A stretch of DNA of 64,000 nt. Source: Nitrospira sp. Lineage in GTDB: Bacteria; Nitrospirota; Nitrospiria; Nitrospirales; Nitrospiraceae. How positions within the stretch are numbered: the first letter of the stretch is position 1; each line of letters starts with the position of its first letter. Below the pieces are notes generated by a model. It did no database searches, had not been told where the DNA came from, and was given only the letters and a program-made list of their open reading frames with translations. Position numbers and translations under genes: made by a program. Of the stretch, positions 55,204 to 64,000 are shown piece after piece. The stretch spans positions 82,935 to 146,934 of the forward strand of contig SWDS01000006.1 in assembly GCA_005116745.1 (NCBI GenBank), written 5' to 3'.

Positions 55204-56523
55204 CTATGATGATCGTAGCGTTCTGATCGCTTCGAGCGTCGTCTCAATTTCCTTCGGTGAGTTGATGAGGCTCGGGGCGAGCCGGACGTATTTCGTTGCG
55301 TAAGGTGTCACGCTGCCGACGATGCCGCGTTGTCGGAGCTTCTCCATCACGGCGCGAGGCTCCATGCCGGCTACCTCGAAACACACGATCCCCGCCGACA
55401 GATCTTGCGACATCGGGGTATGGAGCGTGACATGCGGCATGGTTGCCAAGCCCTGCTTCAGCTGCTGGTTGAGCTCATAGATCCGCTTCGTCACCTTGGA
55501 TTTTCCGATGGTCTGATGAAACGTAAAGGCTTCGTCCAGCGCCCATCTGTGTTCAAACGAATGGAACCCTCCGGGGGTCATGTGCACTGATGGGGAAAGG
55601 TCTTTTGACGATTTGTTCTCCATCCAGAGCTCATAGGCCTGCCCACTAAAGGTCGGGATCGTTGCCCTGGTGATCGGCCAGGCCTGTGGGTGGCCCCAAA
55701 CCAAACCGGTTCCACGGGGACCAAACATCCATTTATGGGTCCCGGCAACCAAGAAGTCGCAGCCCAGCTCGGTCACGCGGAAATCCTCGACTCCCAAGGC
55801 ATGGACCCCATCCACGCAGAAGATGATCCGATCCTGTTCATCACGTGAACGATTGATGGCCTGGATCGTGAGTGCCATGTCATGGATCGGCAGTTTCAGT
55901 CCCGTGCTGGAATGGACCCAGGTGACCGCCACGATGCGTGTGGCAGGCGAGATGCCCTTGCGCAGGGACTCGACGATCTCGTTGCGCGAGACGGTCTTCA
56001 GGGCGCGATAGAGGGGTATTTGACGGACTGTGGCGCCGGTTCGTTCGGCGCGGAGACGTAAGGCGGTTTCTGTGGAGTAATGGTCGTGGGTCGTCGTCAA
56101 GATTTCTTGCCCGCTACGCAGTTGTAATCCCCCGTAGAGCAGACCGAGACCCATCGTTGTGCTATCGGTCAAGGCGATGTCTGTGGGATTGCCTCCCAGA
56201 TACTCAGCCGCCGCCTGGAGGACTCGCGCCTCCTGTTTCTCTTCATGTTCAAACCAATAGCCGATTGGGTCTGTGTCCAAGCCGGTTCGGTGCCGTTCGA
56301 TGGCTTCGCGTACTGGTGTGGGATGAGAAGCGAGGAAGAACGCAGCCAAGTGGATAAGCTGTGGAGAGAGGGGAAACTGTGCTCGCAGGTCTTCCCAACT
56401 CTTCAATCGACTTGATGACGTTGCCTGTTCAGCAGAAGCGCGAGGTTGGGCACCAGCCAGTACCGCTGCGCTCAAGGTCAAGCCAGTCCGGACTAGAAAG
56501 CCTCGACGTCCGATGTCGCTCAT
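55204..56523 (-). CDS. Tat-exported PLP enzyme, class V aminotransferase / isopenicillin-N-epimerase-like
   Basis: 439 residues. The N-terminus has a twin-arginine signal 'IGRRGFLVRTGLTLSAAVLAGAQPRASA'. The mature protein has the class V PLP fold: 'IALTDSTTMGLGLLYGGLQL', 'TTHDHYSTETALRLRAERTG', Asp of the pyridine site in 'IIFCVDGVHALGVEDFRV', and the Schiff-base Lys in 'FLVAGTHKWMFGPRGTGLVWG'. Cysteine desulfurase-specific Cys is absent, so an epimerase or lyase-like role is more likely. Export of a folded cofactor enzyme explains the Tat signal. Confidence 0.87.
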   Translation of the reverse strand: MSDIGRRGFLVRTGLTLSAAVLAGAQPRASAEQATSSSRLKSWEDLRAQFPLSPQLIHLAAFFLASHPTPVREAIERHRTGLDTDPIGYWFEHEEKQEARVLQAAAEYLGGNPTDIALTDSTTMGLGLLYGGLQLRSGQEILTTTHDHYSTETALRLRAERTGATVRQIPLYRALKTVSRNEIVESLRKGISPATRIVAVTWVHSSTGLKLPIHDMALTIQAINRSRDEQDRIIFCVDGVHALGVEDFRVTELGCDFLVAGTHKWMFGPRGTGLVWGHPQAWPITRATIPTFSGQAYELWMENKSSKDLSPSVHMTPGGFHSFEHRWALDEAFTFHQTIGKSKVTKRIYELNQQLKQGLATMPHVTLHTPMSQDLSAGIVCFEVAGMEPRAVMEKLRQRGIVGSVTPYATKYVRLAPSLINSPKEIETTLEAIRTLRSS

Positions 56524-56604
56524 AGGATGTCCTCCTCAGCGATGAATCCTCTGTACTGTACTGCTTATTGAGAAAATCAGGCAAGGAGAGGTAGAAACGA
56601 AGCC

Positions 56605-56626
56605 CCTGGCTGGTGAGCCAGCCAGG
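56605..56626 (-). terminator. hairpin after gcvP
   Basis: Perfect 9-base arms CCTGGCTGG (56605-56613) and CCAGCCAGG (56618-56626) with a TGAG loop, between the gcvP stop and the aminotransferase start on the minus strand, followed by a T-containing tail. Confidence 0.6.
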
Positions 56627-56652
56627 AGTCGGACATGGTACAGGAGGTCCTG

Positions 56653-59541
56653 CTAGTTCTGATACGTCTCAATCGGCGGACAGCTGCACACCAGATGGCG
56701 GTCGCCATAGGCCTCGTCGATACGGCTCACGCTCGGCCAGAACTTGCTGCTTCTCAGCCAGGGTGCGGGAAATGCCGCCTGTTCCCGGCTATAGGGACGA
56801 TCCCATTCCGTGGCCGTCACACTCGCGGCGGTATGAGGGGCGTTCTTGAGCACATTATTCGTGCGCGGCTGGCGGCCGTCGACGATCTCCTGAATTTCGG
56901 CGCGGATCAGGATGAGCGCCTCGCAGAACCGATCGAGTTCGCTCTTGGCTTCGCTTTCTGTCGGTTCGATCATGAGGGTACCGGCCACCGGGAACGACAC
57001 GGTTGGGGCATGGAAGCCGTAGTCCATCAATCGCTTGGCGACATCCATCGCTTCGACCCCGGCGCTCTCCTTGAATTCACGGAGATCCAGGATGAACTCG
57101 TGAGCCACCAATCCGGAATCGCCCCGATACAGAATGGGGTAATATTTTTCCATCCGCTTGGCCATGTAGTTGGCATTGAGGATGGCCACCTGTGTGGCTT
57201 TGGTCAATCCGTCCCGCCCCATCAAGGCGATGTACACCCAGGAAATCGGAAGGATGCCCGGGCTGCCGAACGGAGCTGCCGACACAGGACCAATGGCTTG
57301 AGGCCCACCAAGCTTGACCACGGGATGCCCAGGAAGAAAGGGCACGAGATGCCGTGCCACTCCAATCGGTCCCACACCGGGCCCTCCACCTCCATGGGGA
57401 ATACAAAATGTCTTATGGAGGTTGAGATGGCAGACGTCCGCCCCGATGTCCCCTAGGCGGCAGAGGCCCACCATGGCAGTCATATTGGCCCCGTCGATAT
57501 AGACTTGACCGCCATGGGTATGGACGATTTGGCAAATGCGCCGCACACTTGCTTCAAACACCCCGTGAGTTGACGGATAGGTGAGCATCAAGGCTGATAG
57601 TCGATCTCGATATTGAGCGGCCTTGGCTTCCAAGTCGGCGACATCCACGTTTCCGTTTCGATCACATGCGATGACCACCACCGTCATGCCGACCATGGCG
57701 GCGCTAGCGGGATTCGTGCCGTGGGCTGATACGGGGATTAAGCAGACGTCTCGGTGTGTTTCTCCCTTCGCTCGGTGGTATGCCCGAATCATCATCAGGC
57801 CCGAATATTCGCCCTGTGACCCCGCGTTCGGTTGGAGCGAGAACGCTGCAAATCCGGCAATCTCAGACAACCACGATTCGAGTTGTTCGAACAACGTCCG
57901 ATAACCATGTGTTTGTTCAATTGGCGCGAAGGGGTGCAAACGAGCGAACTCCGGCCACGTGACCGGCAGCATTTCCGTGGTGCCGTTCAGCTTCATAGTG
58001 CAGGAACCCAGCGGGATCATGGAGTGGACAAGAGAAAGATCTTTGGCCTGTAGTCTGTGGAGATAGCGGAGCATCTCGTGCTCGGAGTGGTAGCGATGGA
58101 AGACCTCATGCGTCAAGTATTTGCTCGTCCTGGCCAAGGGGGACGAGTAGTTGAGATCGATGGTGTCAGCGAGATCGGAAAGACGGAACGGCAACTGGTC
58201 ATGCCCGACGAAGATGTGCAGGAGACGGTGCACTTCTTCCTCGGAGCTGACTTCATCGAGTGAAATGCCAATGGAACCGTCTTCATAATGTCGGAAATTG
58301 ACTCCGTGTTCGTTCGCCCTGGTCGCTATTTGATCAGCTTGAGCTTTGGGGACCGGTATCCGAACCGTATCGAAGAAGACTTTCGGCAATACGTCGAATC
58401 CAAGCCGACGCAGTCCTTCAGCCAATAGCAACGTAAGGCCGTGTACACGTTCGGCAATCCGACGCAACCCGTCCGGCCCGTGGTACACCGCATACATGGC
58501 GGCCATGACGGCTAACAAGACTTGAGCGGTGCAGATATTACTGGTGGCTTTCTCACGCCGAATATGTTGCTCCCTCGTTTGAAGCGAAAGCCTGATGGCT
58601 GGTTTGCCGGTCACATCCTTCGAGACACCAACGAGGCGACCCGGCACCTGCCGTTTGTATTCCTCTCTGGTCGCCAGAAACGCAGCATGGGGTCCACCGA
58701 AGCCGATGGAAACACCGAAGCGCTGTGTCGAACCGACGGCAATGTCAGCGCCGAATTCCCCAGGTGAGCGGAGCAAGGTCAGGGCGAGAAGGTCAGTGGC
58801 AACCGCGACGAGAACACCAGCCTCATGCGCCTGTGTAACCAATGTGCTGAAATCACTCACATAGCCGTCTGTGGCCGGATACTGTAACAATAGGCCGCAC
58901 AGCTGAGGATGCGAACAATCAACGGACGAGGCGACACCGGTCTTGATGACGATACCCAGAGGCTCGGCTCTGGTCTGCAACACTGCCAAGGTCTGTGGAT
59001 GGCAGTCGTGCGAGACAAAGAATTCATTTCGTTCATCGCCGGTGTTGCGGGCGATCGTGTAACACATCGCCATCGCTTCGGCTGCAGCGGTCGCTTCATC
59101 CAACAGCGAGGCATTCGCCAGCGGGAGACCGGTCAAGTCCGCCACCATGGTCTGGAAGTTCACAAGCGCTTCTAAGCGGCCTTGTGAGATCTCGGCTTGG
59201 TAGGGGGTGTATTGCGTATACCAAGCCGGGTTTTCTAGAATATTTCGCTGGATCACGCCCGGGGTGACGCAATCGTAGTACCCCATGCCGATCAACGATC
59301 GATAGACCTTATTTTGGGATGCGATGTCTTTCAGGCGGGCCAGGACGGCCTGCTCGCCGTCACCGGCTGGAACGTCAAGAGCTCGCCGAAATCGAATATC
59401 AGGAGGAATGGCGGTATCGGTCAATGTGTCGAGCGACAGCAGGCCCAATGTGGCCAGCATCTCCTGAATATCGGCCTCGGTGGGACCTAGGTGCCGGTGA
59501 ATAAAGTCATCAGTCGGTTGGCGCCAATTCTGAGTGGTCAT
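56653..59541 (-). CDS. gcvP: glycine dehydrogenase (decarboxylating), P-protein
   Basis: 962 residues from the ATG at 59541; the frame runs further upstream without similarity. Single-chain P-protein of the glycine cleavage system: both homologous halves are fused. N-terminal '[21 protein letters not shown]', then '[46 protein letters not shown]', and in the second half the PLP Lys in '[26 protein letters not shown]' and '[25 protein letters not shown]'. It decarboxylates glycine and passes the aminomethyl group to lipoyl H-protein. Other gcv genes are not in the window. Confidence 0.97.
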   Translation of the reverse strand: MTTQNWRQPTDDFIHRHLGPTEADIQEMLATLGLLSLDTLTDTAIPPDIRFRRALDVPAGDGEQAVLARLKDIASQNKVYRSLIGMGYYDCVTPGVIQRNILENPAWYTQYTPYQAEISQGRLEALVNFQTMVADLTGLPLANASLLDEATAAAEAMAMCYTIARNTGDERNEFFVSHDCHPQTLAVLQTRAEPLGIVIKTGVASSVDCSHPQLCGLLLQYPATDGYVSDFSTLVTQAHEAGVLVAVATDLLALTLLRSPGEFGADIAVGSTQRFGVSIGFGGPHAAFLATREEYKRQVPGRLVGVSKDVTGKPAIRLSLQTREQHIRREKATSNICTAQVLLAVMAAMYAVYHGPDGLRRIAERVHGLTLLLAEGLRRLGFDVLPKVFFDTVRIPVPKAQADQIATRANEHGVNFRHYEDGSIGISLDEVSSEEEVHRLLHIFVGHDQLPFRLSDLADTIDLNYSSPLARTSKYLTHEVFHRYHSEHEMLRYLHRLQAKDLSLVHSMIPLGSCTMKLNGTTEMLPVTWPEFARLHPFAPIEQTHGYRTLFEQLESWLSEIAGFAAFSLQPNAGSQGEYSGLMMIRAYHRAKGETHRDVCLIPVSAHGTNPASAAMVGMTVVVIACDRNGNVDVADLEAKAAQYRDRLSALMLTYPSTHGVFEASVRRICQIVHTHGGQVYIDGANMTAMVGLCRLGDIGADVCHLNLHKTFCIPHGGGGPGVGPIGVARHLVPFLPGHPVVKLGGPQAIGPVSAAPFGSPGILPISWVYIALMGRDGLTKATQVAILNANYMAKRMEKYYPILYRGDSGLVAHEFILDLREFKESAGVEAMDVAKRLMDYGFHAPTVSFPVAGTLMIEPTESEAKSELDRFCEALILIRAEIQEIVDGRQPRTNNVLKNAPHTAASVTATEWDRPYSREQAAFPAPWLRSSKFWPSVSRIDEAYGDRHLVCSCPPIETYQN

Positions 59542-59835
59542 GAATTCAGCTACCCTCTGTTCAGGTCGGAGAGAATTTGGTTGCGTGGTGCTCCCTGTCA
59601 ATCGCGGGCAGCGTACCATGGCATCAGTCCTTTTCCAAGAGACCAGGCCCGCTTTTCGGAGATGTTTTCGTGGTCATGACAATTGCTGCGTGGCGAGGAG
59701 GCCTTATCTGAAACAGCCCTCGGGCTCGGCACGTGCTCCGCGGAGTACATCGGCCTGCAGCGCCGCAGGCTTTGATTGCTTTTCACATAATTCACGCTAT
59801 TGTTACCTCATATCTTCAGTCTGGAGAGCTGACCG

Positions 59836-60489
59836 ATGGTCGCCACGAAGCAGGGGACCGCTGAGCGAACCGAGAAGCGAGCGCCGCCACGCTTCTCGAT
59901 GGTAAAAGCCATCGTGATTCTCTTTGTGCTGGGCACCACAGTGGCCATCGGATACGCAGGGTACGCGATTTTCAAGAATCAGAGTCTGGTCAACAAGTTT
60001 CTGGCTCCCCATCTTCCAACAAGTCAGCCCAGCGTGGTGCTCACAGATTCGCAGTTGAAGCCCCTCCAGCCCGATGTCCGTCTGACTCGTGAAGGGATCG
60101 ACCATCTTCTCGACGCACTCGACGAAGCGGTTCGACGAAAAGATGTCGACGGCGTCCTGCGCCACATTGCTCACGACGTGACCATCACCATTCATCTGAA
60201 ACAAGGCCCGCAACAACAGATGGCCATGCTGACGCGGGAAGATTACCGAAAAACGCTCGCCATGAGCTTCGCCTTTCCCAGCGCCCACGACTTCACTCGT
60301 ACGAATACGTCCGTGTCCTTGGCCGTCGATGAACGGAGCGCGAAAGTCTCCTTCAAGTCGACAGAGACGCTTCGCCAGGCCAATCGAGAATTCAAGACGG
60401 AAGGTGAGGAAACGCTGGTCTTCATGATCCGCGATGGCAAGCCCATGATTACCTCTCTCGAACAGACCTTCCCCGGCGATTCGACCTAA
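59836..60489 (+). CDS. membrane-anchored NTF2-like protein
   Basis: 217 residues. Basic N-terminal tail, one membrane segment (about 22-44, 'VKAIVILFVLGTTVAIGYAGYAIF'), then a periplasmic domain with 'EGIDHLLDALDEAVRRKDVDGVLRHIAHDVTITIHL', 'EDYRKTLAMSF' and 'KFKSTETLRQ'-like strands, the pattern of SnoaL/NTF2-type cone folds. Ligand unknown. The dispersed repeat copy 2 begins one base after its stop. Confidence 0.7.
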   Translation: MVATKQGTAERTEKRAPPRFSMVKAIVILFVLGTTVAIGYAGYAIFKNQSLVNKFLAPHLPTSQPSVVLTDSQLKPLQPDVRLTREGIDHLLDALDEAVRRKDVDGVLRHIAHDVTITIHLKQGPQQQMAMLTREDYRKTLAMSFAFPSAHDFTRTNTSVSLAVDERSAKVSFKSTETLRQANREFKTEGEETLVFMIRDGKPMITSLEQTFPGDST

Positions 60490-60613
60490 CAGGATGCGGA
60501 AAAAGACCGCCAGCGGCGTTCTCACATCGCTCAGAAGCTCAACGTACGGCCCAGAGTACGATTCGCCTCTTCGCTCGCTGCGGCCTTGCTGGGCGGCCAT
60601 TTTGCGCATCCTG
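60490..60613. repeat. dispersed inverted-repeat element, copy 2
   Basis: About 124 bases from CAGGATGCGG to GCGCATCCTG. The ends are near-perfect inverted repeats of about 26 bases (CAGGATGCG at the left, CGCATCCTG at the right, then CCGCC/GGCGG and CAGC/GCTG). It aligns end to end with copy 1 at 44819-44944. No coding capacity. Confidence 0.75.
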
Positions 60614-60794
60614 CAAGGCTGTTCAACGTCGTCTCACACCTCAATATCCGTGACGGCGACAGAGATCAACATGAGTTTTTCCGCAGCCTGCTAAGTCCCC
60701 GCTTCGTGACGAGTGAGAGCCACTGTACCCTTCAAGATTCACAGTCATCGGTCTGGTATAATCACCCCGCTGCTCAATATTTGTTGGGGTGTGT
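60614..60794 (+). promoter_or_regulatory. upstream region of the second two-component system
   Basis: A consensus -10 TATAAT lies at 60757-60762, about 33 bases before the response-regulator start. A matching -35 is not obvious, which would fit an activated promoter. Nothing else is seen. Confidence 0.45.
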
Positions 60795-61466
60795 ATGCGC
60801 GTGCTTGTCATAGAAGATGAAACCAAAGTCGGTTGTTTTATTAAGCGGGCTCTCGAAGAAGAGAGCTATGCCGTCGACCTCTTTGAGGACGGTGCCAAGG
60901 GATTGGAAATGGCCCTGGCGACCAACTATGACCTCTTGGTCGTCGACGTGATGCTGCCCTCCATGTCTGGTCTGGATGTGCTGAAGAATATTCGTCGCGA
61001 ACGGGTCCACACACCGGTGCTGATTCTCTCGGCGCAATCCCAGATCGACCAGCGGGTCAAAGGATTGGATGCTGGCGCCGATGATTATCTGACCAAACCG
61101 TTCGCGATCGATGAACTCTTGGCGCGTGTTCGAGCCCTGTTGCGTCGTGGAGCATCTGAAAGCCCTGGAATTCTACAGGTGGATGATCTGATGCTCAATC
61201 CGGCAACCCGTGATGTCACCCGGGGTGGGCAACGCATCGATTTGACGCTGAAAGAGTATGCCTTACTTGAATATCTGATGCGTCACACCGGCCGCGTCCT
61301 CACTCGGCCCATGATCTCCGAACATGTGTGGAATCAAGACTTCGACACCTTTACGAACGTCATCGATGTCTATGTGAACTACCTTCGGAACAAAATCGAT
61401 CGAGGCCGAACCAAGAAACTGATCCATACCATTCGCGGTAGCGGGTATATGCTGAAGGCCGACTAG
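60795..61466 (+). CDS. OmpR-family response regulator
   Basis: 223 residues from the ATG at 60795 (a GTG six bases earlier is possible). Receiver: 'VLVIEDETKV', phospho-Asp in 'DLLVVDVMLPSMSG', 'ILSAQSQID', 'YLTKPFAI'. The DNA-binding winged helix has 'LTLKEYALLEYLMRHTGRVLTRPMISEHVW' and 'VYVNYLRNKIDRG'. It is followed after 93 bases by its sensor kinase, and then by an HtrA protease gene whose promoter has a TTAATC direct repeat with 11-base spacing. Confidence 0.95.
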   Translation: MRVLVIEDETKVGCFIKRALEEESYAVDLFEDGAKGLEMALATNYDLLVVDVMLPSMSGLDVLKNIRRERVHTPVLILSAQSQIDQRVKGLDAGADDYLTKPFAIDELLARVRALLRRGASESPGILQVDDLMLNPATRDVTRGGQRIDLTLKEYALLEYLMRHTGRVLTRPMISEHVWNQDFDTFTNVIDVYVNYLRNKIDRGRTKKLIHTIRGSGYMLKAD

Positions 61467-61559
61467 CGTGAACCTGACACAGGCCCCGTGCGTACGCAGT
61501 GACTTGAGGCGCAGCGAACGGACGGCACGACGTCGTCACCACCGAGCAGGAGCTGATCC

Positions 61560-62963
61560 ATGCCGCTACGCGTCCGGCTGACCCTGTGGTATGGGACCGC
61601 CCTAGCCCTGGTCTTGATCATTTTCTCCGTCGTGCTGTACGCCATTACGGCGAGAAGTCTCCGCGACACCGTCGATGAATCGTTGGAAGATACGGCCATG
61701 ACGGCGGTGCGGTCGCTCGAAGAGCGAGGATTTCTTCCACTGATCAGCGAAGAGGAACTGCTCTCGCAATTTCCTGAACTGACGCGAATCGATAAGTTCT
61801 TCCAGATCTTCAGCCCCTCTGGCACGATCACGATCCGTTCTCCGAATATCAAACAACACGAAGTTCCGCTGAGCCGAACCGCCCTTGATGCCACGTTGGC
61901 CGGACAGAAAATTTTTGAGTCGGCCAAGTATCCTAAGGAGCCTCCGCTGAGGCTGATTTCCGTGCCGATCGTGTATCGAGGCAATCTCCTGTACATCGTG
62001 CAGGTCGGTACGTCGATGGAATCGGTTGGAGAGACACTCCAGCGCTTCCTGGTGCTGCTGGTTGTGGCAATCCCCATCGCCCTGGCTGTGTCTCTGGCAG
62101 GGGGATGGTTCTTGGCAGGACGCGCGTTACGGCCTGTCGATAAGATTACCCTTGCGGCGCAGCGCATTGCCGCTGGGGACTTGAGTCAACGCCTGAGCAT
62201 GCCGGCGGCTCACGACGAAATCGGCCGCCTGGCCGACACCTTCAATAATATGATTGGCCGACTGGATACGTCGTTTCGCCAGATTCGTCAATTCACCAGC
62301 GATGCCTCGCATGAGTTGCGGACTCCTCTGACGGTGATGAAAGGCGAAACAGACCTGGTGTTGCGGCGCCCTCGTTTGCTCGACGACTATAAATCGGTAC
62401 TGGAGAGCAATCTGGAAGAAATTGATCGAATGACGCGAATCGTCGACGAACTGTTGTTTCTCTCACGTGCCGACATGGGTGAAGTCAGAGTGGAGTCGCT
62501 GCCTGTCGCCATGGAGTCGCTGGTGGAGGATATTCATCGTCAGGCCAAGTTGCTTGCGCAGGACCGCCATATTGAAGTCCTGTTGGGAACCGTCATGCCA
62601 GTGGTGGTTCAGGGCGACGACTTGCGGCTTCGTGAGCTGCTGCTCAATCTCGTCGAGAATGCGATGAAGTATTCGCATTCTGACGGGAAGGTCGAGATCG
62701 CGCTGTTGAATGACGGTCGGGAGGCCAGGTTGTCGGTGACAGACCATGGGATCGGTATTGCCCCTGCTGATCATAAGAAGATTTTCCAACGCTTCTTCCG
62801 CACCGACGTTGCCCGAGGCCATACCAAGAAGGGGACGGGTCTCGGCCTCGCCATCTGTGCCTGGATTGCGGAGTTGCAGAAGGGCCGGATAGAAGTCAAA
62901 AGCGATCTTGGTCAGGGATCGACCTTCACCGTTGTCTTACCGCTCGCTCACCCCACTGCTTAG
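61560..62963 (+). CDS. sensor histidine kinase
   Basis: 467 residues. Membrane segments at about 8-28 and 160-182 bracket a periplasmic domain of about 130 residues; HAMP region 'GRALRPVDKITLAAQRIAAGDLSQRL' follows. Dimerisation helix with phospho-His in 'FTSDASHELRTPLTVMKG', N box 'LNLVENAMKYSHSDGKV', G1 'VTDHGIGIAP', G2 'GTGLGLAI'. Partner of the regulator before it; its neighbour is htrA, which suggests an envelope-stress input. Confidence 0.95.
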   Translation: MPLRVRLTLWYGTALALVLIIFSVVLYAITARSLRDTVDESLEDTAMTAVRSLEERGFLPLISEEELLSQFPELTRIDKFFQIFSPSGTITIRSPNIKQHEVPLSRTALDATLAGQKIFESAKYPKEPPLRLISVPIVYRGNLLYIVQVGTSMESVGETLQRFLVLLVVAIPIALAVSLAGGWFLAGRALRPVDKITLAAQRIAAGDLSQRLSMPAAHDEIGRLADTFNNMIGRLDTSFRQIRQFTSDASHELRTPLTVMKGETDLVLRRPRLLDDYKSVLESNLEEIDRMTRIVDELLFLSRADMGEVRVESLPVAMESLVEDIHRQAKLLAQDRHIEVLLGTVMPVVVQGDDLRLRELLLNLVENAMKYSHSDGKVEIALLNDGREARLSVTDHGIGIAPADHKKIFQRFFRTDVARGHTKKGTGLGLAICAWIAELQKGRIEVKSDLGQGSTFTVVLPLAHPTA

Positions 62964-62969
62964 TAAACT

Positions 62970-62986
62970 TTAATCGTTGGTTAATC
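62970..62986 (+). promoter_or_regulatory. TTAATC direct repeat upstream of htrA
   Basis: TTAATC at 62970-62975 and again at 62981-62986, start-to-start 11 bases, about 110 bases before the protease start. This is the usual spacing for a pair of OmpR-family subunits on DNA, and the cognate regulator gene is close by. Confidence 0.5.
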
Positions 62987-63096
62987 TCGTTCTCATCCCA
63001 GGTTGTTATGTTCCTTGCAACTGCAAGGCAGGGGTTACCCGATCGTAAGAACTAGGAATCACGGGTTTCCAATCAACCAGGCTATGGGGAGGGTGT

Positions 63097-64000
63097 ATGT
63101 CATCACATCTGCGTAGGAAGGTCGGGTCCGCGATCGGAATCGGTCTCATGAGTGGAGTCGTGGTTTGGGGTGGGTACTCGTTGAGTGCGCCCCAGGCATC
63201 CAGTGCGCCGACTTCAACTCCAGCGGCCGCGGTCATCACAACTCCCGCGAGCGGGTTCACAGACGTCGCAAGGCAAGTTACACCAGCGGTTGTCAATATT
63301 ACGACGGTCATGACTGAAAGGGTTTCGGACGGATCCCCTCTCCCCGATGAACTACGAGACCGTATGGAGGAATTTTTCGGCAAACCCTTTGACCCACGGC
63401 GTCGGGGGCCGCAACCTCCCGGGGAACATCGAGGACCTCGAAGGGGTCAGGGATCAGGCGTGATCATCTCTGCTGACGGATATGTGTTGACCAACAATCA
63501 TGTGATCGACAAGGCTTATGAAGTACGCGTCACGCTTCCCGACAAGCGAGAATTCAAGGGCAAGATTATCGGAGCTGATCCGAAAAGCGACCTCGCTGTG
63601 GTCAAGATCAACGCCAGCAGTCTTCCCGCCATACCATGGGGCGATGCGTCACAACTACAGGTCGGTGAGTATGTCTTGGCGGTCGGTAATCCCTTCGGGT
63701 TGAATTCCACCGTGACGCTCGGGATCGTCAGCGCTGTTGGCCGCGGCCATATGGGGATCACTCAGTACGAAGACTTTATTCAGACGGATGCCGCTATTAA
63801 TCCCGGTAACTCAGGCGGCGCACTGGTCAACACCAGAGGTGAGCTTGTCGGTATCAATACAGCCATCTTTTCGCAGACGGGTGGGTATCAAGGAGTGGGC
63901 TTCGCGGTCTCTACAACGATGGCCAAGCCGATCTATGAGAGCCTTGTCAAGACCGGTAAGGTGGTCCGAGGGTATCTGGGGATCGGTCTTCAAGACTTGA
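63097..64000 (+). CDS. HtrA/DegP-type serine protease, 3' end outside window
   Basis: 301 codons visible from the ATG at 63097 (GGGAGGG in front), still open at the window end. An N-terminal signal anchor (about 8-30, 'VGSAIGIGLMSGVVVWGGYSL') and an Ala/Pro/Thr-rich linker precede the chymotrypsin fold. The catalytic triad is in place: His in 'VLTNNHVID', Asp in 'SDLAVVKI', Ser in 'NPGNSGGALVN'. The first PDZ domain begins at 'VRGYLGIGLQDL'. It degrades or refolds damaged periplasmic proteins. Next to a two-component system that may control it. Confidence 0.95.
   Translation, partial: MSSHLRRKVGSAIGIGLMSGVVVWGGYSLSAPQASSAPTSTPAAAVITTPASGFTDVARQVTPAVVNITTVMTERVSDGSPLPDELRDRMEEFFGKPFDPRRRGPQPPGEHRGPRRGQGSGVIISADGYVLTNNHVIDKAYEVRVTLPDKREFKGKIIGADPKSDLAVVKINASSLPAIPWGDASQLQVGEYVLAVGNPFGLNSTVTLGIVSAVGRGHMGITQYEDFIQTDAAINPGNSGGALVNTRGELVGINTAIFSQTGGYQGVGFAVSTTMAKPIYESLVKTGKVVRGYLGIGLQDL

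Noticed and set aside
59542-59835. glycine riboswitch before gcvP
   Set aside because: The minus-strand leader lacks the conserved tandem aptamer cores I would expect; only unstructured sequence is visible.
59803-60609. 268-codon minus-strand frame opposite the NTF2-like gene
   Set aside because: The plus-strand frame has a membrane segment and NTF2-like pattern, and this frame runs through the repeat element.

Overview
The window reads as a chromosomal segment of a moderately GC-rich, Gram-negative-type, chemolithotroph-like bacterium. Gene content and style (NuoF plus a separate 2Fe-2S ferredoxin, ferredoxin:thioredoxin reductase, a NorD-like VWA protein, DsrE/F/H-like proteins, many two-component systems) fit a member of the Nitrospirota, most likely Nitrospira. 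That assignment is inference from remembered family patterns; no search was run.

Layout. 1-584: end of a pRiA4b ORF-3-like gene. 959-2287: a pentapeptide-repeat membrane protein. 2637-7501: a compact integrative element (DNA-binding proteins, degenerate primase zinc-finger protein, DUF3631-type ATPase, excisionase-like HTH, tyrosine integrase) abutting tRNA-Lys. 7692-19698: housekeeping genes, mostly on the minus strand: purA behind a leader terminator, tRNA-Ala, an ABC-F ATPase, PilZ, rarA, a hydrolase, folE, queD, an IscA/ErpA-type protein, ferredoxin, nuoF, mdh. 19712-23865: a very large NorD/CbbO-like VWA protein, divergent from ferredoxin:thioredoxin reductase. 23977-25770: a type II restriction-modification pair whose methyltransferase promoter holds a perfect palindrome. 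25996-28971: a two-component system followed by two tiny paralogous single-span membrane peptides, each behind the same operator-like array. 29205-41025: smpB, a DciA-like gene, gyrA, gyrB, dnaN, dnaA, the probable oriC, a TusBCD/DsrEFH-like trio and hisS. 41188-46543: a double-length ThyX-like protein, TPR protein, small unknown proteins and a helicase-like protein without a usable Walker A. 46761-54500: tRNA-Leu, a Fic protein, a broken integrase, DUF1653 and Sel1 proteins, two tandem GNAT genes of which one is split by an IS630-family element, and a TIR-sulfatase-modifying-factor fusion. 54576-64000: VapBC, a Tat-exported aminotransferase-like protein, gcvP, an NTF2-like protein, a second two-component system and the start of an HtrA/DegP protease.

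How the parts work together. The gyrA-gyrB-dnaN-dnaA-oriC block is the replication start region; the DciA-like gene and rarA add replication functions. The minus-strand run from nuoF through the IscA-like gene joins electron-transfer subunits to Fe-S cluster delivery. The two OmpR-family systems each sit beside likely targets: the first beside the small peptides, the second upstream of htrA, where an 11-bp-phased direct repeat lies.

The most novel-looking items are the twin micro-membrane-peptide units with identical spacing of TCA triplets (28225-28971), the palindrome filling the spacer of the methyltransferase promoter (25742-25770), the minimal tRNA-Lys element (2637-7501), and a dispersed ~125-bp inverted-repeat element present at 44819-44944 and 60490-60613.
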